Notes under the pieces: model-generated
Database searches by the model: none
What the model was told of the DNA's origin: nothing
The model's input: the letters and a program-made list of their open reading frames with translations, nothing else
Translations under genes and position numbers: made by a program
Origin: Bacillota bacterium
Lineage (GTDB): Bacteria; Bacillota; Clostridia; Peptostreptococcales; Anaerovoracaceae
Assembly: GCA_016280485.1 (NCBI GenBank)
Contig: JAEEGU010000188.1
Coordinates: forward strand, 1 to 5,574
Length of the DNA stretch: 5,574 nt
Direction of reading: 5' to 3'
In this document: piece after piece, positions 1 through 5,574 of the stretch
Numbering within the stretch: the stretch's first letter is position 1
Layout of the letters: each line of letters starts with the position of its first letter

Positions 1-145
1 ATGGAAGCACATAAAGGACATAAACAAGCTGACGCGCGAGGAGATTGAAATCGAGCTCACACGCGGCAGCAGCGACGAAAGACTTGAAAAGATATTAAAG
101 AAATATAAAAGAGTAGGTATATACGATTATAATGAGGAGGATTAG
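1..145 (+). CDS. C-terminal end of an unrecognised protein (partial, 5' end outside window)
   Basis: Reading from base 2 gives 47 open codons ending at a TAG at 143-145. The peptide is rich in Lys, Glu, Arg and Ile, contains a helical, charged stretch (TREEIEIELTRG, then DERLEKILKKYKR) and ends in YDYNEED. The composition suits the soluble, helical tail of a cytoplasmic protein. The stop codon lies one base before the threonine aldolase start, and the aldolase ribosome binding site sits inside the last codons of this frame, which suggests translational coupling and a shared transcript. The ATG at base 1 is in another frame and reaches a stop after 15 codons, so it is not the start. I do not recognise the family, and too little is present to propose a function. 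Confidence 0.6.
   Translation, partial: WKHIKDINKLTREEIEIELTRGSSDERLEKILKKYKRVGIYDYNEED
135..140 (+). promoter_or_regulatory. Shine-Dalgarno site of the threonine aldolase gene
   Basis: A perfect AGGAGG stands 6 nt before the ATG at 147. The in-frame ATG at 132 overlaps this site and has no ribosome binding site of its own, so the start is placed at 147. The site lies within the last codons of the upstream gene. Confidence 0.85.
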
Positions 146-146
146 C

Positions 147-1163
147 ATGATATTTTTCAGAAGCGATTACAGCAGCGGAGCACATCCAAGAATTCTGGAG
201 GCTCTTACAAAAACAAATTATGAACACAGTGACGGTTATTTCATGGACGAGCATTGCTTCCACGCAATCGAGCTTTTGAAAAAGAAGATTGGCCGCGATG
301 ATATAGACATTCACTTGACTGTAGGCGGCACCATCACAAACCTCACCGCAATCTGCGCATTCCTGCGTCCGCATCAGGCTGCTGTTTCTGCAGCAAGCGG
401 GCACATCTGCATGCACGAGACAGGCTCTGTCGAGGCTACAGGTCACAAGGTCATCCACCTGCCTTCAACTGACGGCAAGGTTTATCCGAACCAGATCGAC
501 GAGACCATCATCTTCCACGAAGACGAGCATATGGTACAGCCAAAGCTCCTCTACATCTCCCAGCCTACCGAAATCGGCACGATTTACACAAAGGCGGAGC
601 TTAAAGCATTAAAGGAAAAGTGCGAGGAGCACAACATGTACCTCTACATAGACGGAGCGCGCCTTGCGACTGCGCTCACATGCGATGAGTGCGACGTAAC
701 ACTTGCCGATATGGCACAGTATTCCGACGCCTTCTACATCGGCGGCACAAAGAACGCCTTCCTCTTCGGAGAAGCCGTAGTCATTGTAAATCCGGCACTT
801 CGCGAAGACTTCCGCTTCATCATCAAGCAGCGCGGAGGTATGTTTGCAAAGGGCAGACTTATCGGCATCCAGTTCGAGGAGATGTTTAAGGACAATCTCT
901 ATTTCGAAATCGGCCGCGGCAGCAACGAAAAAGCTAAGCGTCTGCGCGAGGGCATAAAGGCAGCCGGCTATGAGTTTATGGTGGACTCACCGACAAACCA
1001 GATCTTCCCTATATTCCCGGAGGAAATGGTAAAGCGCCTTGAAAAGGATTTCTTCTTCTACCGCTGGGCGGCACCAAAGGACGGCAAGACTCCAATCCGC
1101 CTTGTTACAAGCTGGGTAACTACAGACGAAGACATCGACGCATTCTTAAATGCGATCAAATAG
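147..1163 (+). CDS. PLP-dependent threonine aldolase / beta-eliminating lyase family protein
   Basis: The 338-residue product has the usual length and order of motifs of the fold-type I beta-eliminating lyase family (low-specificity L-threonine aldolases), which cleave L-threonine or allo-threonine to glycine and acetaldehyde using PLP in the cytoplasm. Visible marks: an N-terminal FRSDYSSGAHP segment; SGHICMHETGS around residues 84-94, whose first His (86) is at the expected ring-stacking position; DGARL with Asp169 for the pyridine nitrogen; GGTKN with Lys202 as the likely Schiff-base lysine; and IRLVTSW with Arg318 as a candidate carboxylate-binding residue. The GGTKN version differs from the SKGLGAP-like lysine motif of E. 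coli LtaE, so this is a divergent branch and substrate choice is uncertain. It could be another aldolase or a beta-hydroxy-amino-acid lyase. It follows the upstream frame by 1 nt and precedes the phosphoesterase gene by 28 nt. Phe and Tyr codons in its second half are mostly TTC and TAC, unlike the more mixed transporter gene downstream. Confidence 0.9.
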   Translation: MIFFRSDYSSGAHPRILEALTKTNYEHSDGYFMDEHCFHAIELLKKKIGRDDIDIHLTVGGTITNLTAICAFLRPHQAAVSAASGHICMHETGSVEATGHKVIHLPSTDGKVYPNQIDETIIFHEDEHMVQPKLLYISQPTEIGTIYTKAELKALKEKCEEHNMYLYIDGARLATALTCDECDVTLADMAQYSDAFYIGGTKNAFLFGEAVVIVNPALREDFRFIIKQRGGMFAKGRLIGIQFEEMFKDNLYFEIGRGSNEKAKRLREGIKAAGYEFMVDSPTNQIFPIFPEEMVKRLEKDFFFYRWAAPKDGKTPIRLVTSWVTTDEDIDAFLNAIK

Positions 1164-1178
1164 ACAAAAGAGCAGAAA

Positions 1179-1184
1179 AGAAGG
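1179..1184 (+). promoter_or_regulatory. Shine-Dalgarno-like site of the phosphoesterase gene
   Basis: AGAAGG stands 7 nt before the ATG at 1192. It supports that start over the in-frame ATG at 1150, which would overlap the end of the aldolase gene and add 14 residues (ending EGNN) ahead of the conserved MKLLIASDLHG. Confidence 0.7.
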
Positions 1185-1191
1185 CAATAAT

Positions 1192-1752
1192 ATGAAATTA
1201 CTTATAGCATCAGATTTACACGGATCGGCATATTATGTCGAAAAGCTTATTGAAAAATACCGCGAGTCGGGGGCCGAAAGACTCCTGACTCTCGGAGATT
1301 TACTATATCATGGGCCGCGTAACGACCTGCCGCGTGATTACGACACAAAGCTTACCGCAAAGCTTTTAAACGGAATTGCGGACGAGCTTATCTGCATTAA
1401 AGGTAACTGCGAGGCAGATGTGGATCAGATGGTCCTCGATTTTCCGGTGCTTACCGAAAGCGGCGTTCTCTACGAGCAGGGTCGTGTAATCTGGCTCACG
1501 CACGGACATGTTTTTAATATGCAGAACCCGCCTAAAATGAAAAAGGGTGATATCCTCCTGCACGGACATACACACGTGCCTGCGATTGAGCACTTCGGCG
1601 GTGAATCCGGCAAGGATTTCACTTACCTCAATCCGGGCTCCGTATCCATTCCAAAGGAGAACAGCCATCACAGCTATATGATTATGGACGGCGGCCGCTT
1701 CACCTGGTACGACCTCGAAACAGGCGAGCCTTATATGTATTTCGACATTTAA
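1192..1752 (+). CDS. yfcE: YfcE-type metallophosphoesterase (phosphodiesterase)
   Basis: The 186-residue product matches the size of the E. coli YfcE family (about 184 residues), metal-dependent (Mn-type) phosphodiesterases of the calcineurin-like fold. All metal-binding blocks are present in order: DLHG (Asp8, His10), GDLLYHGPRN (Asp36, His40), GNCEADVDQ (Asn72), LTHGH (His104, His106) and LLHGHTHVPA (His126, His128). The NPGSVSIPK signature at residues 147-155 is typical of this subfamily. There is no signal peptide, so it should be cytoplasmic. YfcE proteins hydrolyse model phosphodiesters in vitro, but their natural substrate is not settled, so the role here stays open. It lies 28 nt after the aldolase gene and 30 nt before the transporter gene, in the same direction. 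The family call is strong because every catalytic residue is present. The start at 1192 puts the conserved beta-strand LLIASD right at the N-terminus, as in the family. Confidence 0.93.
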   Translation: MKLLIASDLHGSAYYVEKLIEKYRESGAERLLTLGDLLYHGPRNDLPRDYDTKLTAKLLNGIADELICIKGNCEADVDQMVLDFPVLTESGVLYEQGRVIWLTHGHVFNMQNPPKMKKGDILLHGHTHVPAIEHFGGESGKDFTYLNPGSVSIPKENSHHSYMIMDGGRFTWYDLETGEPYMYFDI

Positions 1753-1782
1753 TTTTGACAGTTAATCGGGAATTTTAGCAAA

Positions 1783-3036
1783 ATGAGTTTGGGGTTTATA
1801 AGACAATATTTAGGACTACCCGGCAGGATATATGTGCTCTTCCTTGCACGCATAATAGCCGCCATGGGGTCCTTTATATATTCATTCTTGACGCTCTTTA
1901 TGAGCAATCGCCTCGGCTATTCGGAGGGTAAGATTGCATATTATCTGCTGCTTCTTGCGCTGGTAAGCCTGCCGGCGGCTCTGATCGGAGGAAAGCTCGC
2001 CGATATGTTTTCACGCAAAATGACCTATGTTTTGCTGATGGCCACGGCGGAAATAATGTTTTTTGTAAGCGGATTTATGATTGACAATCCGCACGTTTTA
2101 ATATTTATCTTTGGGGGCTTTTTTTTCGTAAATGCCGGATCGCCCATCATATCGGCCATGATGATGGACTATACGACCCCGGCAAACAGACAGGAGAGCA
2201 TGTCGCTGGTGTACCTGGGCTTTAACCTTGGTTATGCCTTTGGACCGATGATAGCGGGCTTCCTGTTTGTCAATTACATCCGCTGGGTCTTCTGGGGAAA
2301 CGCGCTGATCAACGGAATATCCGTGCTTTTGATCCTGACGCTTATAAAGGAAAACCCTCGGGAAAAAGGGCAGCCGCGCACGCAAGCCAAGCAGCCAAAG
2401 GAGCAGGAGACAGAGCTGTCCGAGGCGGAAGCAGCACCCGCTGCGGTAAGGGGTGGGCTACTCCGCCAGCTCATGCACGATCCCGTGCTGGTGGCGGTGG
2501 CACTCTTTATGGCAAGCGCCACCTTCAGCTACGCTCAGGTCGGCTACATGATGCCGCTCGATATGGAAAGCTATTTCGGTATAGAGGTTGGCAGCCGCGC
2601 ATACGGTGTAATCTGGTCGCTTAACGGCCTTGGCGTATTCCTCTTAACACCGATTTGCGTATATCTTTTCAAGAAAAATCCGCCGATGTGGAATATAGCG
2701 TTTTCCATGGTGCTCTTCGCAATCGGCTTTATGGGTTATGCGTTTACACACAATCTGTTCATTATGTACTTTCTGGTGCTGGTGTGGACCGCAGGCGAGG
2801 TAATCGACGCCAGCAATACCGGAGTCTTCATCGCAAACCACGCGCCGAAGGAATTCCGCGCAAGGTACCAGTCGATATACGATATTATTCAGGGCACCGG
2901 CAGAGCGGTAGGCCCGATGATTATGGGGTCATTTCTGATGAACCACACTGCAAGCCAGGGCTGGCTCCTCTGCGGTGGCCTCTGCGTTATATCAGCTGTT
3001 GCATATTTTCTGATGTATGCTGCAGGTAAAAGATAA
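1783..3036 (+). CDS. MFS transporter, 12 transmembrane helices (probable drug/H+ antiporter-like exporter)
   Basis: The 417-residue product has about twelve hydrophobic helices in two halves (roughly residues 15-190 and 232-413), split by a polar Glu/Gln/Lys/Pro-rich cytoplasmic loop at 190-230. The loop between helices 2 and 3 carries the MFS signature motif A (GGKLADMFSRK, residues 69-79), with Asp74 and Arg78 as its key residues. Other marks are an NRQESMSLVYLGFNLGYAFGP segment entering helix 5, a Glu in helix 10 (Glu340, in TAGEVIDASNTG), and GTGRAVGPMIMG in helix 11. This pattern suits the DHA1-like group of proton-driven exporters, but the substrate cannot be read from sequence. The ATG at 1783 is chosen because it gives a short N-terminus before helix 1 and no other start is in frame upstream. 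Its ribosome binding site is poor (only GGG at 1768-1770), so translation may depend on coupling to the gene 30 nt upstream. Confidence 0.9.
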   Translation: MSLGFIRQYLGLPGRIYVLFLARIIAAMGSFIYSFLTLFMSNRLGYSEGKIAYYLLLLALVSLPAALIGGKLADMFSRKMTYVLLMATAEIMFFVSGFMIDNPHVLIFIFGGFFFVNAGSPIISAMMMDYTTPANRQESMSLVYLGFNLGYAFGPMIAGFLFVNYIRWVFWGNALINGISVLLILTLIKENPREKGQPRTQAKQPKEQETELSEAEAAPAAVRGGLLRQLMHDPVLVAVALFMASATFSYAQVGYMMPLDMESYFGIEVGSRAYGVIWSLNGLGVFLLTPICVYLFKKNPPMWNIAFSMVLFAIGFMGYAFTHNLFIMYFLVLVWTAGEVIDASNTGVFIANHAPKEFRARYQSIYDIIQGTGRAVGPMIMGSFLMNHTASQGWLLCGGLCVISAVAYFLMYAAGKR

Positions 3037-3048
3037 AGGGACATAAAA

Positions 3049-4431
3049 ATGATTAAAATGCTTGGGAAACGAATACTGGGTCTGGCAGCAGCGGTGCTCC
3101 TCATCGCATCGGGAACCGTCAGCGCATTCGGCGCAGAATTTTACGATGTGCCCGAGGGTGCGTGGTACCATGACTATGTAAATGAGCTTTCGGACAAGGG
3201 CGTAATTAATGGCAGGGGCGGAGGTTATTTCGCTCCCGCTGAGAATGTGCTCCATGCGGAGGCACTGAAGCTGGTCCTTACCGCAGCGGGAAAGGAAATT
3301 GAAGACCCTGCGGAGGCTGTGTGGATTACGGGCGAGGGTGTGCCATGGTACGAGCCTGTAGTGGCTGCGGCGGACAGGTACGGCATTGCGGAGTCGGGCA
3401 CTTACGAGCCGCTCGAGCCTGCGACTCGTGAAGAGGTATGCGCTTACATAGTGCGCGGCATGGAGTGGCAAAAGGCTTCGCATCCGGAGGATGTCTTCAT
3501 AGACACAGGCAGCGACAATGCCGAAATCCTCTACTGGAAGGGCATCGTCACCGGCATTGCGGGGCTGCAGGGCTACAGCTTCAGCGGTGGCAGCAGCATA
3601 AGCCGTGCCGAGGCAGCGACACTTATCTACCGCATGATGGGCTATGACCCGCTTGGGGTTAAGAAGCTTACCGGCATCACTGATGCGGAGGGGTTTGAGT
3701 TTAAGAACCCTGTGACCGTGTCCGACTGGGAAAAGATAGTGATGTACATGGGCAGGCACAATATTGACAGCTACACGGCCATTTACTCGAAGGGCTATGA
3801 GCCTGAGCTTTCATGGAACGATGTTTGCCAGAACGCAATCGATGCCTACGGTGAGTGCTATGACCGCTGCAACGAGTATTTCTGCTACGGGCTGACCGCT
3901 CAGGCGAGGGTGAACTGGGTAAAGGGAATACCTACGGTGAACCTTACGGTTTCAAACTCGGAGTTTTCCACCAAAGAGATGGAAAGCATGAGAGGTGAAT
4001 TCTTTGAGCTTGCATCGGAAAAGGTGGCAGAGCTTGTAAGAAAGGGCAAAATTACGGCGGACATGAGCGAAAAGGAAAAGGCCCGAGCAATATTTAATTA
4101 CATCTGCGAAAAGTGCAGCTATGATGACAGCGAATCGAACACTACCCGCCATTTCGGCTACAGCGCAATCACAAGCGGAAAGACCGTGTGCCAGGGATAT
4201 ACGGCGCTTTTAAATGCTATGCTAAAGAGCGCAGGCATCTGGTGCGAAACGGTGCCGGGTGAGCTTACCGACAGGACGCCTGCGGAAAAGCACATCTGGA
4301 CCCGCGCAATGGTAGATGGCGAAATAACATATATTGACATGACCTTTGGAGACAGCAGCAGGCGCAGCCCGAATTACGAGTATTTCTGCGTTCCGCGCGA
4401 AAGCCTCACAAGGAATAGAATCTGGAATTAG
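3049..4431 (+). CDS. Secreted SLH-domain protein with C-terminal transglutaminase-like domain
   Basis: The 460-residue product begins with a signal peptide: Lys/Arg-rich start, hydrophobic core at residues 9-22, likely cleavage after VSA (26) or FGA (29). Three S-layer-homology repeats follow at about 31-77 (FYDVPEGAWYHDYV), 92-138 (GVPWYEPVVAAADRYGI, ATREEV) and 149-197 (FIDTGSD, ISRAEA). Such repeats bind pyruvylated secondary wall polymers, so the protein should sit on the outer cell-wall face. After a linker region with clustered Cys (260, 270, 274, 279), residues from about 340 form a transglutaminase-like domain with an apparent catalytic triad: Cys381 (GKTVCQGY), His415 (KHIWTRA) and Asp430 (YIDMTFGD). 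In bacteria this fold includes proteases and amidases as well as crosslinking enzymes, so the reaction is not known. AAAGGG at 3035-3040 lies 8 nt before the ATG and overlaps the transporter stop codon; the gap is 12 nt. The chain ends at RNRIWN, soon after the triad, so it has a short tail. Confidence 0.88.
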   Translation: MIKMLGKRILGLAAAVLLIASGTVSAFGAEFYDVPEGAWYHDYVNELSDKGVINGRGGGYFAPAENVLHAEALKLVLTAAGKEIEDPAEAVWITGEGVPWYEPVVAAADRYGIAESGTYEPLEPATREEVCAYIVRGMEWQKASHPEDVFIDTGSDNAEILYWKGIVTGIAGLQGYSFSGGSSISRAEAATLIYRMMGYDPLGVKKLTGITDAEGFEFKNPVTVSDWEKIVMYMGRHNIDSYTAIYSKGYEPELSWNDVCQNAIDAYGECYDRCNEYFCYGLTAQARVNWVKGIPTVNLTVSNSEFSTKEMESMRGEFFELASEKVAELVRKGKITADMSEKEKARAIFNYICEKCSYDDSESNTTRHFGYSAITSGKTVCQGYTALLNAMLKSAGIWCETVPGELTDRTPAEKHIWTRAMVDGEITYIDMTFGDSSRRSPNYEYFCVPRESLTRNRIWN

Positions 4432-4474
4432 AAGCGGTGATAAGCGAATCTGGATTATTAAGCAAAATAAAAAC

Positions 4475-4500
4475 GGTGCTTGGATGTAGGTCCAAGCACC
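4475..4500. terminator. Bidirectional Rho-independent terminator between convergent genes
   Basis: GGTGCTTGGA (4475-4484) and TCCAAGCACC (4491-4500) form a perfect 10-bp stem with a 6-nt loop. An A-rich run lies to the left (4464-4473) and ATTTTGT to the right. The leftward transcript gets the better U tract (GTTTTTATTTT after the stem), 11 nt past the DUF4097 stop codon. The rightward transcript gets a shorter one (ATTTTGT), 43 nt past the SLH gene stop. It therefore probably serves both units. Confidence 0.88.
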
Positions 4501-4511
4501 ATTTTGTATGT

Positions 4512-5483
4512 CTATAATTTATCCCCTTTTGATCCTATTACTAAGTCGATATCGCCTGTGTCCGTGATGATTTCACATCTGCCGCCGGTTATGGTCTTTG
4601 GCACGTTTATGCTGCCGACCTCGGAACTTGCCAGAAAGACCTTGTCTGAGAAGAACATGCCGGTGACGGAGCCTGTGTCGGTCTTGGCGTAGATTTCTGC
4701 TGCATCGCAGCCGTTGAACCAGATGTCACCGGTCTCGCGCTTCAGATCAAATCTGCCGCTTGCGACAGCGTTTGTCATAATCAGGCTGCCTGTGTCGCCG
4801 CTTGATGTGAAGTTTTCACAGGTCACATCCTTTAACGTAACCTTGCCGGTGTCGCTCGAAATCTCGAGGCTGCCCGCACACTCTGCGGAGGCTACCGCGA
4901 TATCGCCGATATCGGTAGAAAGCTTGATTGCGCCTGCAGATACATCGTTTACCGAAATTCCGCCGGCATCCGTTTCGACGGAAAGCATTCCCGAAACATC
5001 GGCCGAGCAGTATACGCTGCCGAGGTCGACATTAACATCGACGCTTGAGAAGGTGAAGCCGTCGGAGATTACCACATCGCCCGAATCGGTTCCGAGCGTC
5101 AGGCTCGAATAGGTGTCCTTTGGCAGGTGGAGTGTGATTTTAGGCTTTTCCGTAATGAGGCCGATATTAAAGCTACGGTTCCTCTGCTGCGTGATTACCA
5201 GTGTCGCGCCGTTTACCTCAACATCGTAAGGCTCGTCTTTGCTCTCGCGGCATTCGATGAGGCATTCGCCCGTCTCCGAAGGAACGAGCTCTACCTTTGC
5301 GGAATCAATAGTTATATTTATATTTTGGAAATCTTCGGTCAGGCTGTACTCGTTTGTCTCAAAGCTGCTCGAGCTGAGGCGGGTCGGATCGAAGTCGAGC
5401 GCGGCGAATGAAATGCCGCATGTAAGAAGTCCTACTACCACGAGTGCGGCAGCGACTATCATAAGTGTTTTGGATTTAATCAT
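4512..5483 (-). CDS. DUF4097-type membrane-anchored beta-strand repeat protein
   Basis: The 323-residue product has one N-terminal hydrophobic segment (residues 6-28, MIVAAALVVVGLLTCGISFA) and then a long extracytoplasmic beta-rich region. The first part (46-120) has the DUF4097 pattern: YSLTEDFQNINITIDSAKVELVPSE, a CxxxC-like stretch (ECLIEC), then ITLHLPKDTYSSLTLGTDSGDV. The second part is a ladder of ten x-Asp/Thr-x-Gly rungs (residues 131-314). These proteins are often called adhesin-like, but their function is not established; they commonly accompany DUF1700/HAAS membrane proteins and PadR regulators in Firmicutes. Cys22 follows LLT, which is a poor lipobox, so a membrane anchor is more likely than a lipoprotein. 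The ATG at 5483 is preferred to the in-frame ATG at 5507, because AGGAGG (5493-5498) lies 9 nt upstream and the later start gives a normal MIKSK N-terminus. The start overlaps the end of the upstream gene by 8 nt, so the two are co-translated. Confidence 0.88.
   Translation of the reverse strand: MIKSKTLMIVAAALVVVGLLTCGISFAALDFDPTRLSSSSFETNEYSLTEDFQNINITIDSAKVELVPSETGECLIECRESKDEPYDVEVNGATLVITQQRNRSFNIGLITEKPKITLHLPKDTYSSLTLGTDSGDVVISDGFTFSSVDVNVDLGSVYCSADVSGMLSVETDAGGISVNDVSAGAIKLSTDIGDIAVASAECAGSLEISSDTGKVTLKDVTCENFTSSGDTGSLIMTNAVASGRFDLKRETGDIWFNGCDAAEIYAKTDTGSVTGMFFSDKVFLASSEVGSINVPKTITGGRCEIITDTGDIDLVIGSKGDKL
4542..5090 (-). repeat. Ten-rung Asp/Thr-x-Gly protein repeat within the DUF4097 protein
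   Basis: The conserved glycines fall at residues 135, 155, 174, 193, 213, 232, 252, 271, 290 and 310, so successive rungs are 20, 19, 19, 20, 19, 20, 19, 19 and 20 residues apart. Each rung reads roughly (T/S)(D/E)xG(D/S/K/G)(I/V/L) followed by alternating hydrophobic residues. This is a protein-level repeat that suits a stacked beta-solenoid. The DNA copies have diverged and are not exact repeats. Confidence 0.85.
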
Positions 5484-5574
5484 TGGCTGGTTCCTCCTTT
5501 CCCACAAATGCGCGCTTTACGCCGAGCGCCATGTTTTTCGTGAGCTTTAATATTCCCTTTGCTATGCAGAAGCA
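5476..5574 (-). CDS. C-terminal end of a probable DUF1700/HAAS-type membrane protein (partial)
   Basis: Reading leftwards from base 5574, 32 open codons end at a TAA at 5476-5478. The start of the gene lies beyond the right edge. The peptide (CFCIAKGILKLTKN, then MALGVKRAFVGKEEPAND) looks like a short hydrophobic end of a membrane helix followed by a basic tail, which suits the cytoplasmic C-terminus of a membrane protein. Its stop overlaps the DUF4097 start by 8 nt in another frame, and the DUF4097 ribosome binding site lies inside its last codons. In Firmicutes the gene directly upstream of a DUF4097 gene is often a DUF1700 (HAAS) membrane protein, and the basic tail fits that. The reading frame is well supported; the family name is inferred mainly from position. 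Confidence 0.6.
   Translation of the reverse strand, partial: CFCIAKGILKLTKNMALGVKRAFVGKEEPAND
5493..5498 (-). promoter_or_regulatory. Shine-Dalgarno site of the DUF4097 gene
   Basis: On the minus strand a perfect AGGAGG lies 9 nt before the ATG at 5483. The in-frame ATG at 5507 lies upstream of this site and has no comparable one, so the site sets the start. Confidence 0.85.

Noticed and set aside
128..133. Perfect TATAAT that could be a -10 box before the aldolase gene
   Set aside because: No -35 element lies 16-18 nt upstream, and a start about 7 nt downstream would fall at or past the AGGAGG (135-140), leaving no leader. It also lies inside the upstream coding frame.
132..146. Earlier in-frame ATG for the threonine aldolase
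   Set aside because: It overlaps the Shine-Dalgarno site and adds only MRRIS. The ATG at 147 has ideal spacing.
1755..1760. Perfect TTGACA between yfcE and the transporter gene
   Set aside because: No -10-like hexamer lies 16-18 nt downstream; that position is GCAAAA next to the ATG. Probably chance in an A/T-rich gap.
2992..3759. Long antisense open frame (255 codons) opposite the transporter end and SLH repeats
   Set aside because: It lies entirely opposite two well-supported genes, has no good ribosome binding site, and its translation is rich in His, Arg and Cys without recognisable motifs. It is a shadow of the coding strand.
5484..5507. Earlier in-frame ATG for the DUF4097 protein
   Set aside because: It lies upstream of the AGGAGG that serves the ATG at 5483 and would add eight residues with no ribosome binding site of their own.
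4714..5550. Several rightward open frames opposite the DUF4097 gene
   Set aside because: Ser/Thr/Pro/Val-rich translations mirror the repeat codons of the minus-strand gene. The minus-strand frame has a ribosome binding site, a membrane anchor and family motifs.

Overview
The window looks like chromosomal DNA from a Gram-positive anaerobe of the Clostridia (Firmicutes/Bacillota). This is inferred from strong AGGAGG ribosome binding sites, tight gene packing, an exported S-layer-homology (SLH) protein, and a DUF4097-type protein behind the end of a probable DUF1700/HAAS-like membrane protein. The species cannot be named from the sequence.

Positions 1-4431 carry five same-direction (+) reading frames with gaps of only 1, 28, 30 and 12 nt, so they read as one transcription unit. 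In order they are: the C-terminal end of an unrecognised protein (stop at 145); a PLP-dependent threonine aldolase-family enzyme (147-1163); a YfcE-type metallophosphoesterase (1192-1752); a 12-helix MFS transporter with a clear motif A (1783-3036); and a secreted protein with three SLH repeats followed by a transglutaminase-like domain with an apparent Cys-His-Asp triad (3049-4431). No convincing promoter is visible inside the unit, so its promoter probably lies left of the window. The first three complete genes are common housekeeping or accessory types. The fourth acts at the cell wall.

Positions 4432-4511 are a short convergent intergenic region. It holds a perfect 10-bp hairpin (4475-4500) with A/T runs on both sides, which suits a bidirectional terminator shared by the two converging units.

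The right end is transcribed leftwards (-). A DUF4097-type membrane-anchored beta-repeat protein (4512-5483) has ten Asp/Thr-x-Gly rungs spaced 19 or 20 residues apart. Its start codon overlaps by 8 nt the end of another gene that runs off the window (5476-5574 and beyond). That partial gene is probably the DUF1700/HAAS-type partner usually encoded just upstream of DUF4097 proteins, often behind a PadR-family regulator.

No tRNA, rRNA, CRISPR array, insertion sequence, phage gene, attachment site or riboswitch was seen. The most interesting parts are the SLH-transglutaminase protein and the regular DUF4097 ladder with its overlapping partner. The rest is ordinary.
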